Assembly: GCA_934432885.1 (NCBI GenBank)
Contig: CAKRYY010000003.1
Coordinates: forward strand, 33,734 to 97,733
Reading direction: 5' to 3'
From: an uncultured Lachnospiraceae bacterium
GTDB lineage: Bacteria; Bacillota; Clostridia; Lachnospirales; Lachnospiraceae
DNA: 64,000 bases
Position 1 is the first letter of the stretch. Each line of letters opens with the position of its first letter. The notes beneath the pieces are model-generated. The model saw only the letters and a list, made by a program, of their open reading frames with translations, did not search any database and was not told the DNA's origin. This document shows, in pieces, positions 1 through 8,720 of this stretch. A program made the translations under genes and the position numbers.

Positions 1-426
1 TTTTCTTCTCGTCTCTCTTGCGAACCGATAGGCAAAACGGCTGATCATCGTTGCCGCCACAAGCAAAAACGCATTGAAGAAATAGTAGCTTTTTGGCACA
101 TCACGGTCAAATAAAAGCAGTGTAAGTCCCTGCAGCGCCGCACTGGCAAAAGATGCTACGATAATATTCTGCATCTCACTGACACCTGCATACGCCCAAA
201 GGCTGTGATAAAGGCGAAAAATATAAAAAAGCACAAGTGTTAAACAAATGCTGATGGGAAGGTGTTCCCACACTGCATTCATAAAATATGCAGGAATATC
301 ATCTACCTGAAATTCATAACGAAGCAAAAGCGCCAGAAAATTGCTGCAGCATACCGCAATAATGTCATAGGCAAGCAGAAACGCTCTTCTCGTAATGAGC
401 TTATAATTCCATTCTATCTTTTTCAT
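1..426 (-). CDS. FlaA1/CapD-type nucleotide-sugar dehydratase, N-terminal membrane part (cut by window edge)
   Basis: Only the first 142 codons lie in the window; the frame stays open to base 1. The visible part has four predicted membrane helices (about residues 15-35, 56-75, 87-105, 114-132) with short charged links. This is the N-terminal architecture of long FlaA1/CapD/PglF-like proteins, which carry a Rossmann dehydratase domain further on that makes 4-keto-6-deoxy UDP-HexNAc. That catalytic part is not visible, so the assignment rests on the helix pattern, sequence style and position at the end of a glycan locus. Start ATG at 426 has AGGAAGG just upstream and follows the O-antigen-ligase-like gene by 18 bases. 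It differs from the short soluble PseB in the same locus. Confidence 0.62.
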   Translation of the reverse strand, partial: MKKIEWNYKLITRRAFLLAYDIIAVCCSNFLALLLRYEFQVDDIPAYFMNAVWEHLPISICLTLVLFYIFRLYHSLWAYAGVSEMQNIIVASFASAALQGLTLLLFDRDVPKSYYFFNAFLLVAATMISRFAYRFARETRRK

Positions 427-444
427 AACTGCCCTTCCTGCCTT

Positions 445-2316
445 CTATTCCCCATCCCGCTCTGCGGCATGGCTGTCCTTTGCCTGTACAAGCGGCGTTA
501 AGACAATCAGAAAAGAAAAGCCAATCGGGATACTGGGATGGAAAATCCATTCCGTAATCCCTGCGATCATAAAAGATATTACCACAACTGCAGGACAAAT
601 GGCAAAATATACTTGTCTGCAGTTTTTCTTATAGTACAGCACTGCGCTGACGAGTCCTCCGGCCACAATCAACACAAACAAAATACCCATAGGGATTCCG
701 TGGTCATAAGCCACCTGCATATAGGTATTGTGCGCATGATAAAGCGTTACATCTGTATTTTCCAGTGTCATGGAATCATGCCCTGTCAGGTTTAATTCCT
801 TTGCATACAGGGTAAACGCCTCAAACCTTCCGTTGGAAGTATCCCCTGTATCAGGATTATAAAAGGTATAGTCCTTTACCGTATAAATCTGACCATCCCG
901 CTCAACCGTTCCGACAACATTTTCATTTCCAGAGGCCGACTCTCCCGGACCGCTGACAGCTCCGGTAATTTCCGTCAGATTGATGTCAATGCCGAGCCAT
1001 TTTTCCAGAAAGGTTTCTCCAAGCTGCGCAATATTCATATATTTTGTAGAATCCGGTGCCTCGCCCTTTAAAATCCGGTCGCTGAACCACTCCGCCTTGG
1101 TAATCCATACCGGTCTTGAAACAAGCGCCGGACCGCAGCGCGTTACCGTATAAATAATCGGAAACAACAGCAAAAAAGGACAGATTACAAGAGCCGCCTT
1201 TTTTAACATGCCAGAAACAGAATCTCTGTAATAAAAAGCCTCTGATAAGGCAAAGGCGGTCAGTAAAACTGCTCCAACCGAAAGCGCCGCCGTTCTGGAC
1301 AGTGTCATAAACAGATAGGAAAAGGCTGCACCCAGCGTAATCCATTCCAGATAGATTTTTTTGAATGGAAGCGTTCCCTTTTCACGCACCTTTGCCAGAA
1401 TACAGCTTATTGTGCAGGCAATTACCAGCATCCAGAAAAGTCCTGCCGTCGCAACGGAGGAAAACCACCCGGGATACCTCACAAACTCAAAGCTATAGTA
1501 TGGGCGGAAAATAATGCCGCTTCCTGCCATCAGCCAAAAAGCCGTTATCACTCCATAGCAGAAATTTCTTAAAAACCGATTCAGTGTTTCTTTTGTAAAC
1601 GCATACAGATAAAGGCTTCCAAAGGGAATCACAACTGAAAACGGCCATGTTCTGGTATTGCGGAAAATCAAAAGCCCTGCAAAAAACAAAAATACCAGAT
1701 AGCCATACCAGGAATAACGCTTACAAATCTCGCCCCTTAAAATCCGCGCTGCCAGCATCCCAAGCAGCCTTATATAAATCCAGACAGTGATGCCTGAGAG
1801 CACATAGGGAACCAGCTCCATGCCGCTTCTTTCCTTAAGAAACGTTCCTGCCACAAATACTGCCGCTGCTGCCGTCTGTAGATAGAAAATCCATCGTTTT
1901 TGCCGCTCCTCCTCCCGATACAGGAAAATCAGCGCTATCCCAAACGCAGAATTCATAACCCGGGTCGCTACTCCATGCCCATAATTACTTGCCGAATTGT
2001 AATAATAAAGCGTCATCAGACAGACGCAGGCAAAGCATAAAACCGAAATGGCATCCTGCAAAAAGGTTTCTCTTTGACAAATATGCAAAATGCTCTCAAG
2101 CGATACAAAATACAGCCAGAAGGTAATGCTTCCAAGGCCAAGCAGCGTTCCAAGCAGGTAAATGCTCTTATCCCATACAGTACCACCAAAGCCATTTTGA
2201 AAAAGAGCAAAGAAAAGAAACCCTATTCCTGACATCCACATCAGAATGCCAGCCGAAATTTTTATATATTGCTCTGTATTTTTACTTCGTTTCTCCAAAG
2301 CTTCCATCTTCTCCAT
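445..2316 (-). CDS. O-antigen ligase/polymerase-like membrane protein (Wzy_C/WaaL type)
   Basis: A 623-residue integral membrane protein with about a dozen hydrophobic segments and one large hydrophilic loop (about residues 405-525). The loop ends in HAHN at 527-530, followed by TYMQ and a membrane helix. A His-x-x-Asn-type motif after a large external loop is the signature of the O-antigen ligase/polymerase superfamily, which transfers or polymerises lipid-linked glycans on the outer face of the membrane. It is one of two polymerase-like proteins in the locus (the other is EpsG-like at 25644-26750), so it may instead ligate the finished chain or a side chain. ATG at 2316 overlaps the upstream gene by 35 bases and has only a weak AAAGAAG ribosome site; ATG at 2307 is an alternative. 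Confidence 0.75.
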   Translation of the reverse strand: MEKMEALEKRSKNTEQYIKISAGILMWMSGIGFLFFALFQNGFGGTVWDKSIYLLGTLLGLGSITFWLYFVSLESILHICQRETFLQDAISVLCFACVCLMTLYYYNSASNYGHGVATRVMNSAFGIALIFLYREEERQKRWIFYLQTAAAAVFVAGTFLKERSGMELVPYVLSGITVWIYIRLLGMLAARILRGEICKRYSWYGYLVFLFFAGLLIFRNTRTWPFSVVIPFGSLYLYAFTKETLNRFLRNFCYGVITAFWLMAGSGIIFRPYYSFEFVRYPGWFSSVATAGLFWMLVIACTISCILAKVREKGTLPFKKIYLEWITLGAAFSYLFMTLSRTAALSVGAVLLTAFALSEAFYYRDSVSGMLKKAALVICPFLLLFPIIYTVTRCGPALVSRPVWITKAEWFSDRILKGEAPDSTKYMNIAQLGETFLEKWLGIDINLTEITGAVSGPGESASGNENVVGTVERDGQIYTVKDYTFYNPDTGDTSNGRFEAFTLYAKELNLTGHDSMTLENTDVTLYHAHNTYMQVAYDHGIPMGILFVLIVAGGLVSAVLYYKKNCRQVYFAICPAVVVISFMIAGITEWIFHPSIPIGFSFLIVLTPLVQAKDSHAAERDGE

Positions 2317-2941
2317 ACTTCTTTGCCGCAGTCAGGGAAAGCCCGACCATTCCAAGCAGTAAAATCAGGCTGTCATAAAAAAGAATCTGGCAAATATTCA
2401 AAGGGATTTCATAAAGGAATCGGATATTTGCTGAAGCATCCTCAATCACAACAGGTCCATAATAAAAATGTAGATTTTCCACCGGTCCATTGCCGGAAAG
2501 GGAACGGTAATGAAGTACAGGCGGCATTTCTCCATAATCACTGCACTGCACGCCGAGATAGTATCTCTTTCCTGCCTCAAGGCGTAAGTTTACCGTAATA
2601 TCTGTCAGTTCTCCATCCTTCATAGAAGGAATATCCTGCAAAATGACTGCAAATTCCTGTAAATTTTCATCATAAAAATGCAAATAGAGCGTTCCCTGAT
2701 TGGCAGCACCATTTTGCTTTCCAATATCGATTCCAATAGATTTTATCCTGTCATACTGCGGAACGAATTCCTGTATCGCCGCCACCTCGCCGATTGGTCC
2801 GGTATTTATACTGTAGTCTGCTGCAGTTCTGGAAATCTTTTCAGCCCTGAATATTCCAACAGGCCAGATAAGCGCCCACATGATAACCATACAAAGCAGA
2901 ATACCGCAGGATAATAAGGATGGTTTCTTTCCTTGCTTCAT
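2282..2941 (-). CDS. Bitopic membrane protein of unknown function
   Basis: I do not recognise this 219-residue protein. It has one N-terminal hydrophobic helix (about 11-31), an extracytoplasmic stretch of about 150 residues rich in alternating strand-like segments, and a second helix near the C-terminus (about 184-204) before a charged tail. The middle part looks like a beta-sandwich, possibly a carbohydrate-binding fold, but this is inference from the residue pattern only. It starts at ATG 2941 behind AGGAGAG and sits between a GT39-like transferase (12 bases upstream) and the O-antigen-ligase-like gene it overlaps. The position suggests an accessory role with one of those two enzymes. Confidence 0.6.
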   Translation of the reverse strand: MKQGKKPSLLSCGILLCMVIMWALIWPVGIFRAEKISRTAADYSINTGPIGEVAAIQEFVPQYDRIKSIGIDIGKQNGAANQGTLYLHFYDENLQEFAVILQDIPSMKDGELTDITVNLRLEAGKRYYLGVQCSDYGEMPPVLHYRSLSGNGPVENLHFYYGPVVIEDASANIRFLYEIPLNICQILFYDSLILLLGMVGLSLTAAKKYGEDGSFGETK

Positions 2942-2953
2942 ACGCAGTCTCTC

Positions 2954-4369
2954 CTATTCTACACCGGGCACTAAGCGGGTAATTTTATAAATTTTAAAAT
3001 CATTATGCTCAATTCCATAGTTGCCCATAAAGGTACGCTGCCAGCCATGCTCTGCCAGATAATCGTCTGTCGGTGTCGGCCAGTATATCGTATCCAAAAG
3101 CCAGATGGTATCATGTGCATCTGTATCTAGGTCAATATCCTGCCAGAGCACCTTTTCACCGTCTTCCCAATAATAATCATAAATCAGCTTATAGCTTTCA
3201 TAATTATAAGCGATAACGTCATTCGGTCCCATATTTTCTGCAAGAAACGCTTCCGTTTCCTTTGTATGCGTCCACTGGTACTCCTTATAGATGCTCCTGC
3301 CATAGTCTACCATGCCGCAGCACAGTAAAAATACAGTCAGTGCTATAAAAACACTTCCTCTGGCATATCTTGAAAAAGTAATCGCCAGAAAAAGCGCCAA
3401 AAGTCCCATACATGGCAGAAGATAACGTACAATAAAAATCGGTCTGATGAGAGTGGAAAGCACAACGCCGGTTACGGCGGTCAATACAGGAACCAGCAAA
3501 AGCAATAATGCAAAAATTCCCTCCCGCTTTTTTCCCTTCCAAATCATGCAGATGGCAAATAAAATACCTGCCACCAAAAGCAAAATCCAGACCATTGTTG
3601 TCCAGGGAATATCCATGTAAAACAAAAACGGGAAAAATTCTTTGATGGTCTCCCCTGTAATATCCTCAATCCAATAGCTCTTTGATACGCCGCGTACCTG
3701 AATCTTCATATACGGCATCCATGGCACAAAAAGAAGCAGAGAAAGGATTGTGCTGGCAAGCCATTTGAGCAGCTCCTTCCGACTGGTAAACAAAAGTGCA
3801 AGGAAAAGAAAGCCGTAAATCCAAATCGCTGCCACAAACGCAAAATAGTGGGTATATGCCGCTGCTGCCGAGGTCAGGATTACGCCGGCAAAATACCGCC
3901 ATTTCCCAGAAAGGCAGGCTTCATAAGCCCACAGTCCCATAAAGGTAAGAAAAAAAATCGCCCACGAATACATCCTTATCTGCACGGCATATTCCATTGT
4001 GCAGGGAATCACGCCCAGAAAAAGAGTAAACAGAAGCGCTGCAAAAAAACCAAACCGCCTGCGTACAAGGAATACGCCCCAGCTCATGCAGAGCAGGATA
4101 GGCAGAATGGATACCAGCTTTAAGGAAAGCAGACTGCTTCCCCACAGAAAAGTAAAGCATTTGGCAATCAGATAATAAAGCGGCGGATGCACATCCGACG
4201 CTGTTCCAAACAAAATGCCTCCAAAATCCTGTTTTAAGAGATCGATGGTAAACGCCTCATCGGTCCATACATTATCATTAAAGCACAGAGAAAGATAAAG
4301 CAGGAAAAAGAGAACGGCAGCACCTGCCAGTATCCCCTTTTCCAATTTTTCTGTTCGTTTCAAGCCCAT
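2954..4369 (-). CDS. GT39/PMT-like membrane glycosyltransferase (GT-C fold)
   Basis: A 471-residue multi-spanning protein. The first external loop carries Asp37-Glu38 in a DEAFT motif, and the second carries DVHPPLYY at 59-66. These acidic and HPP motifs are typical of GT39/ArnT-like enzymes, which use polyprenyl-phosphate sugars as donors on the outer face of the membrane. About ten further helices follow, then a C-terminal soluble part from about 370 on. The gene lies 4 bases from a polyprenyl-phosphate sugar synthase (4374-5306), the usual partner that makes its donor. The pair probably adds a side-chain sugar to the surface glycan; donor sugar and acceptor cannot be read. ATG at 4369 is preceded by AAAGGAAT. 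Confidence 0.82.
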   Translation of the reverse strand: MGLKRTEKLEKGILAGAAVLFFLLYLSLCFNDNVWTDEAFTIDLLKQDFGGILFGTASDVHPPLYYLIAKCFTFLWGSSLLSLKLVSILPILLCMSWGVFLVRRRFGFFAALLFTLFLGVIPCTMEYAVQIRMYSWAIFFLTFMGLWAYEACLSGKWRYFAGVILTSAAAAYTHYFAFVAAIWIYGFLFLALLFTSRKELLKWLASTILSLLLFVPWMPYMKIQVRGVSKSYWIEDITGETIKEFFPFLFYMDIPWTTMVWILLLVAGILFAICMIWKGKKREGIFALLLLLVPVLTAVTGVVLSTLIRPIFIVRYLLPCMGLLALFLAITFSRYARGSVFIALTVFLLCCGMVDYGRSIYKEYQWTHTKETEAFLAENMGPNDVIAYNYESYKLIYDYYWEDGEKVLWQDIDLDTDAHDTIWLLDTIYWPTPTDDYLAEHGWQRTFMGNYGIEHNDFKIYKITRLVPGVE

Positions 4370-4373
4370 TTTT

Positions 4374-5306
4374 TTATTCCTTTTGTCCGATAATTTCCCG
4401 AATTACATACTGCGGAGAATTGTTCAGACTGATATAAATTCTTCCCACATACTCACCAATCAGTCCCAGCATCAGCATAATCATTCCGCCGATAAAAACC
4501 AGCACTGACATCAGGGAGCTGAAGCCAAGCGGCACTGCCGGATTTAAAAGCTTCTTTATAATGGTATAAATTCCATATAAAAACCCACTGCCAGCACAGA
4601 TAATACCTATCATGGTCGCAAAGCGCAGCGGTTTTATCGAAAATGCCGTAAAGCCATTAAACCACAATCCAAACAGCTTCTTCATGGTATAGCCGGAGCT
4701 TCCAACCTGCCGCTGTCTGTGCTTCACATCCACATTGTCTATATTTTTAGTTGTGCGGAGCACCAGCCCTATCACATAGGGATATGAATTTTCATATCGG
4801 ATTACTTCATCAATGACAAAACGTTTCGCTGCAAAATAGCTGGAAATATAGAGCTCCTTCGGTTTTCCCAGCATAAACCGCGTCATAATCTCATTGACAT
4901 GGCTGCCAAAGTTACGGAAGGCAGAATGTTTCTTATTAGAATATTTTGCGTATACTACATCCCGTCCCTGCTTTAACATCTCTAAAAATTTTCCCACCTC
5001 TGATGCCGGTGTCTGTCCATCATCATCAAGACAAACCACAATATCACCGCTTACATGCCGAAAGCCTGCCATCAAAGCTGCATGCTGTCCAAAATTTCTG
5101 GCAAGGGAAATACCCCTGATTTCTTCATAGCTTTCACAAAGGGAGCAAATAACCTCCCATGTATTATCCGGAGAACAGTCATTTACCAGAACAATTTCAT
5201 ACGAATATGCAGGCTGCTGTGCCATCGTTTCACGGATTTCTGCAACGACAGCCTCCAGCGTAAGCGCTGAACGATAGCAGGGTATCACAAAGCTGACCTT
5301 ATCCAT
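4374..5306 (-). CDS. Polyprenyl-phosphate glycosyltransferase (GT2, GtrB/ArnC-like)
   Basis: This 310-residue protein has an N-terminal GT2 domain with the nucleotide-binding VNDCSPDNT region near 41-49 and the metal site Asp94-Asp95-Asp96, then two C-terminal membrane helices (about 229-250 and 262-285). This layout is that of enzymes that move a sugar from a nucleotide to undecaprenyl phosphate on the cytoplasmic face. The Und-P-sugar is flipped and used by a GT-C enzyme, here most simply the GT39-like protein next door. The start at 5306 is fixed by AAGGAGGG six bases upstream, and it overlaps the end of the GNAT gene by 8 bases. A second protein of the same class lies at 30662-31594. Confidence 0.87.
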   Translation of the reverse strand: MDKVSFVIPCYRSALTLEAVVAEIRETMAQQPAYSYEIVLVNDCSPDNTWEVICSLCESYEEIRGISLARNFGQHAALMAGFRHVSGDIVVCLDDDGQTPASEVGKFLEMLKQGRDVVYAKYSNKKHSAFRNFGSHVNEIMTRFMLGKPKELYISSYFAAKRFVIDEVIRYENSYPYVIGLVLRTTKNIDNVDVKHRQRQVGSSGYTMKKLFGLWFNGFTAFSIKPLRFATMIGIICAGSGFLYGIYTIIKKLLNPAVPLGFSSLMSVLVFIGGMIMLMLGLIGEYVGRIYISLNNSPQYVIREIIGQKE

Positions 5307-5841
5307 GATAACCCTCCTTCGGATTGATGATACGCATCAGAATCAAATCCTTATAAATGCCTCTGATACAAACCTCATCCTTCAAATACGCTTCCTGCAT
5401 AAAGCCTGCCTTTTCATAAGATTTTCTGGCTATTTCATTATCTGCAAGAACTCTCAGAAAAATTTTATGGAGCCCCAGCGTTTCAAACCCGTATTGCACA
5501 ATCAGCCGGATGCACTCCGAGCCGATGCCATGTCCCATCTGAGACTCCTCCCCGATAAAGATTCCAAACTCTGCCCTTTTGTGGGTCTGGTCAATATCGC
5601 GCAGATACACACTGCCTACGTCAATCCCAGCCTCACGGCTGTGGATGATGAACTGCTCCACCAGTCCCGTAAAAACCTTCTCGCGAAGCCACTGTCTGTG
5701 GCTTTCCGGTGTAAAAAGCGTCTGGTAAATAAAATTTTTCCTGACATGGTTGCTGTTGCGCCACCGGACAATGTTCATTGTATCCGCATCGGTAATCGGA
5801 CGCAGGACGACTAATTTTCCTGTGATAATTTCCTGTTTCAC
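5299..5841 (-). CDS. GNAT N-acetyltransferase, probably for a 4-amino sugar nucleotide
   Basis: A 180-residue RimJ/RimL-like GNAT protein. The acetyl-CoA loop QMGHGIG is at 101-107, and the C-terminal NEIARKSYEKAGF stretch is typical of the fold. It opens with GTG at 5841, which overlaps the stop of the preceding gene by 4 bases and has AGGAAACAGGA upstream. In the same gene run, one gene away, is a WecE-type transaminase (7565-8695), so the simplest role is N-acetylation of the 4-amino sugar that enzyme makes (dTDP-Fuc4N to dTDP-Fuc4NAc). It does not resemble E. coli WecD in length, so the substrate is inferred from context only. Confidence 0.75.
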   Translation of the reverse strand: MKQEIITGKLVVLRPITDADTMNIVRWRNSNHVRKNFIYQTLFTPESHRQWLREKVFTGLVEQFIIHSREAGIDVGSVYLRDIDQTHKRAEFGIFIGEESQMGHGIGSECIRLIVQYGFETLGLHKIFLRVLADNEIARKSYEKAGFMQEAYLKDEVCIRGIYKDLILMRIINPKEGYHG

Positions 5842-7568
5842 ATTCCTGTTTCCTTATCTGTTATCGTTTTGAGGCGGTATATGGCAAAGCTTCCGCATCT
5901 GTCTGCCTCTTCTATTGTAATTTCCACACCCCGGTCCCTATAGTAGGGTACCAAAAAAGAGGGATTTCTTTCTTCCTTCTTTGCATCGGCAACAAAAAAT
6001 GCGGAAGGTGTAAGCAGCGCCTTTTCCATCGTTTCCATACCGGCTCTGCTGCGCTTTTCTTCTGCAAGAGGGCTCTTTACGCTCCATCCTCCCGCAAGGT
6101 CAAAATTGCGGTAGGCAGAAGAAGTATTGGAAAAGAGCTTTTCTGAATATGCCACTGTAGAATACACATCCATGCAATAATACTGTTCTGGACGTTTGGC
6201 GCAGTATGCCTTCCACTGCAGCCAGTTTTCGTTTACGGATTCCCTCTGCGCATAGGTCCTTGAAACGCTCTGTCCATTAAAGACTGCCCCGCAGAGCAGC
6301 AAAATGACATATAAAGATAGTATAGCCGATTTTTCATACTTTTTCCACTGCAAACCATTTTTATCCAGAAAAACAAACGCGCCTAAAAATAATAGCTCTG
6401 TCAGATAAAGCGGATGTGTAATCCGCTCCGGTACCCTTCCCCGATACAGCAAAAAGAGCCAGAGCATGCTGCGGAGTGAAAATGTCAGCATCACATACAA
6501 AAAAAGGCGCCGGTTTTTCGCATAAAACGCTGTCCTTATCAAAAAGAAATAGCAGACGAGGCAGAATAAATCCAGCAAAAGCTCCTGCCCATGCAGGAAA
6601 CGATAAACATACGTATACAGGGCAAGATAAAGTCTTCTGCCGGTCCCGGTCTCCTGATGCTGCGCCGCATAATCAGCAATCTCCTGCATCATCTGACTGT
6701 CAATATCATCGTCCAGATCAAAGTTATAATTCTCTAAAAGCACATACGCAGACTTTGGCAGTCCAAGCGTTTGATACAGCTCCTGATTATTCTCATAGTC
6801 AGGAACGCCGTAAAAATCATACACCTGCGTCCTGTCATCAAAAAAGCTTCGAAATGCCTTCCACTCCGGACTGCTGTAGGCAAATCCATCCGCTGCCAGA
6901 AGGATCCCCATTCCCAGCAAAATACCAAGCATTGGCAGCGCCGCTCGCCAAAGCTGTTCTTTTTTTTCCGCAAACCGCCACAAAAAGGCAAGTCCAAGAA
7001 ACGGAGATAACAAAAGCATCATTTCCGTCCTCAGACCAAATGCAAGAAGCGCCAGAAATACGGTCACGGCATGATACCGTAAAAATCCGGCAGCATCAGC
7101 ATCCGGTGATGCCAGAATCCACACCATCGCAGCGGCTGTAAGCAGCCCTGCCGTCACAGTGTATTGAATAAAAATAAATTCATACAGAAACAAGATACTG
7201 ACTGCCGCAAGCAAAAAAATGCGCAGCACATTCTGCCCTCTCCAGCCTGCAATTTGCTGCGTCAACTTATGCACGATAATGCCAAGTGCAAAAAACTGGC
7301 AGCAGCAGAGAAATATCCCATACCAGGGCAGCACCCCGCATACACGGTATCCCAGTGCAATGATAAAGCCAAGCGGATAGAGCATCTGTACATTGTGTCC
7401 GTCCGGGCTTCCCGTATAAGCGCCGGATAAAATATCCTTCATTGCCCAGTCATCATTCAAATCATAATAAAAATCAAAGAACACACTCAGGAAAAGCCAA
7501 AGTGCGGTTACAAGCAAAGCCGTCAGCCCCCACGCTTTCCACCTCTCCCGAAGGCTTCCCTGCTTCAT
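5838..7568 (-). CDS. Multi-spanning membrane protein, GT-C-like
   Basis: A 576-residue protein with about twelve hydrophobic segments and a soluble C-terminal part (from about residue 440). The first external loop holds acidic Asp39-Asp40 in DLNDDWAMK (36-44), then SPDGHN at 54-59. An acidic pair in that loop is the usual metal or catalytic site in GT-C glycosyltransferases, so this is a plausible polyprenyl-phosphate-sugar-dependent transferase. I cannot name the family. It shares 4-base overlaps with wecE upstream and the GNAT gene downstream, implying tight translational coupling. ATG at 7568 has AAAGGAG about 12 bases upstream. Confidence 0.65.
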   Translation of the reverse strand: MKQGSLRERWKAWGLTALLVTALWLFLSVFFDFYYDLNDDWAMKDILSGAYTGSPDGHNVQMLYPLGFIIALGYRVCGVLPWYGIFLCCCQFFALGIIVHKLTQQIAGWRGQNVLRIFLLAAVSILFLYEFIFIQYTVTAGLLTAAAMVWILASPDADAAGFLRYHAVTVFLALLAFGLRTEMMLLLSPFLGLAFLWRFAEKKEQLWRAALPMLGILLGMGILLAADGFAYSSPEWKAFRSFFDDRTQVYDFYGVPDYENNQELYQTLGLPKSAYVLLENYNFDLDDDIDSQMMQEIADYAAQHQETGTGRRLYLALYTYVYRFLHGQELLLDLFCLVCYFFLIRTAFYAKNRRLFLYVMLTFSLRSMLWLFLLYRGRVPERITHPLYLTELLFLGAFVFLDKNGLQWKKYEKSAILSLYVILLLCGAVFNGQSVSRTYAQRESVNENWLQWKAYCAKRPEQYYCMDVYSTVAYSEKLFSNTSSAYRNFDLAGGWSVKSPLAEEKRSRAGMETMEKALLTPSAFFVADAKKEERNPSFLVPYYRDRGVEITIEEADRCGSFAIYRLKTITDKETGM

Positions 7569-8695
7569 AGATGATAAAACTCCTTTACCTTTCCAGTAAT
7601 ATAAGAAACCTCTTCACTTGTCAGCTTATAATACATCGGCAGTCTGCAAAGCCGCTCGCTTTCTTTTGTCGTATAGACATCCTCGCCATGAAATCTGCCA
7701 AACCTTACGCCTGCAGGTGCTGTGTGCAGCGGAATATAATGAAAGACTGCCAGTATTCCGTTTTCCTTCAGGAACGAAATCAGCGCAGTACGCTCTTCAA
7801 GGTCCTTTGCCTTGATGTAAAACATGTGCGCATTATGCACACACCCTTTTGGAACAGTCGGAAGCATCAGAAGTCCCCTCTCCTGCAGAGGCGCAAGCTC
7901 CTCATAATACTGATTCCATAAAGCAAGCCTATGCTCGTTGATTTCCTCCGCCATTTCAAGCTGTGCCCACAGATAAGCTGCGTTCATATCGCTCGGAAGG
8001 TATGAGGAACCATAGTTCACCCAAGTATACTTATCTATCTGTCCTCTGAAAAATTTACTGCGGTTCGTTCCCTTTTCGCGGAAGATTTCTGCATCCTCCA
8101 CATATTTCTGGTCACGAATCAAAAGTGCGCCGCCCTCTCCCATGCTGTAATTTTTGGTTTCATGGAAGCTGTAAGCGCCAAAATCTCCGATTGCGCCAAG
8201 CGCCTTTCCCTTATAGGTTGACATGATTCCCTGTGCAGCATCTTCAATTACCAATAAATGATGCCGCTTTGCGATTTCCATTATCGTATCCATTTCACAT
8301 GCCACGCCTGCATAATGCACCGGCACAATTGCCTTTGTTTTTTCAGTAATTGCAGCCTCAATCAGCTTTTCATCAATATTCATGGTATCCGGACGGATGT
8401 CAACAAAAACAGGCGTTGCGCCGCGCAGCACAAAAGCGTCTGCTGTTGAAACAAAGGTATAGGCAGGCATAATAATTTCATCCCCTTCGCCTACCTCCGC
8501 CAGCAATGCCGCCAGCTCCGTCGCATGGGTACAGGAGGTTGTAAGGAGACTTTTTCCTGTGCCGGTGCGTTCTTCAATCCATTTATCGCACCTTTTGGTA
8601 AATTCTCCGTCTCCACAGATTTTATGGTTTTCCACTGCCTGACTGATGTAGTCCAGTTCCTTTCCCGTATAGGGCGGTATGTTAAATACGATCAT
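7565..8695 (-). CDS. wecE: dTDP-4-amino-4,6-dideoxygalactose transaminase (WecE/RffA)
   Basis: A PLP aminotransferase of the DegT/DnrJ/EryC1 family, 376 residues. It follows E. coli WecE closely over its whole length as I recall that sequence. The Schiff-base lysine is Lys181 in HETKN, and the PLP-stacking EDAAQG is at 151-156. WecE converts dTDP-4-keto-6-deoxyglucose to dTDP-Fuc4N. The reading frame continues 42 codons further up, but ATG 8695 is chosen because AGGAGG stands 9 bases upstream and the protein begins exactly where the family does. The dTDP-4-keto-6-deoxyglucose it needs would come from RmlA and RmlB, which are not in this window. Confidence 0.92.
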   Translation of the reverse strand: MIVFNIPPYTGKELDYISQAVENHKICGDGEFTKRCDKWIEERTGTGKSLLTTSCTHATELAALLAEVGEGDEIIMPAYTFVSTADAFVLRGATPVFVDIRPDTMNIDEKLIEAAITEKTKAIVPVHYAGVACEMDTIMEIAKRHHLLVIEDAAQGIMSTYKGKALGAIGDFGAYSFHETKNYSMGEGGALLIRDQKYVEDAEIFREKGTNRSKFFRGQIDKYTWVNYGSSYLPSDMNAAYLWAQLEMAEEINEHRLALWNQYYEELAPLQERGLLMLPTVPKGCVHNAHMFYIKAKDLEERTALISFLKENGILAVFHYIPLHTAPAGVRFGRFHGEDVYTTKESERLCRLPMYYKLTSEEVSYITGKVKEFYHL

Positions 8696-8720
8696 TTTAG
8701 TATTCCTCCTTATCCGCACG

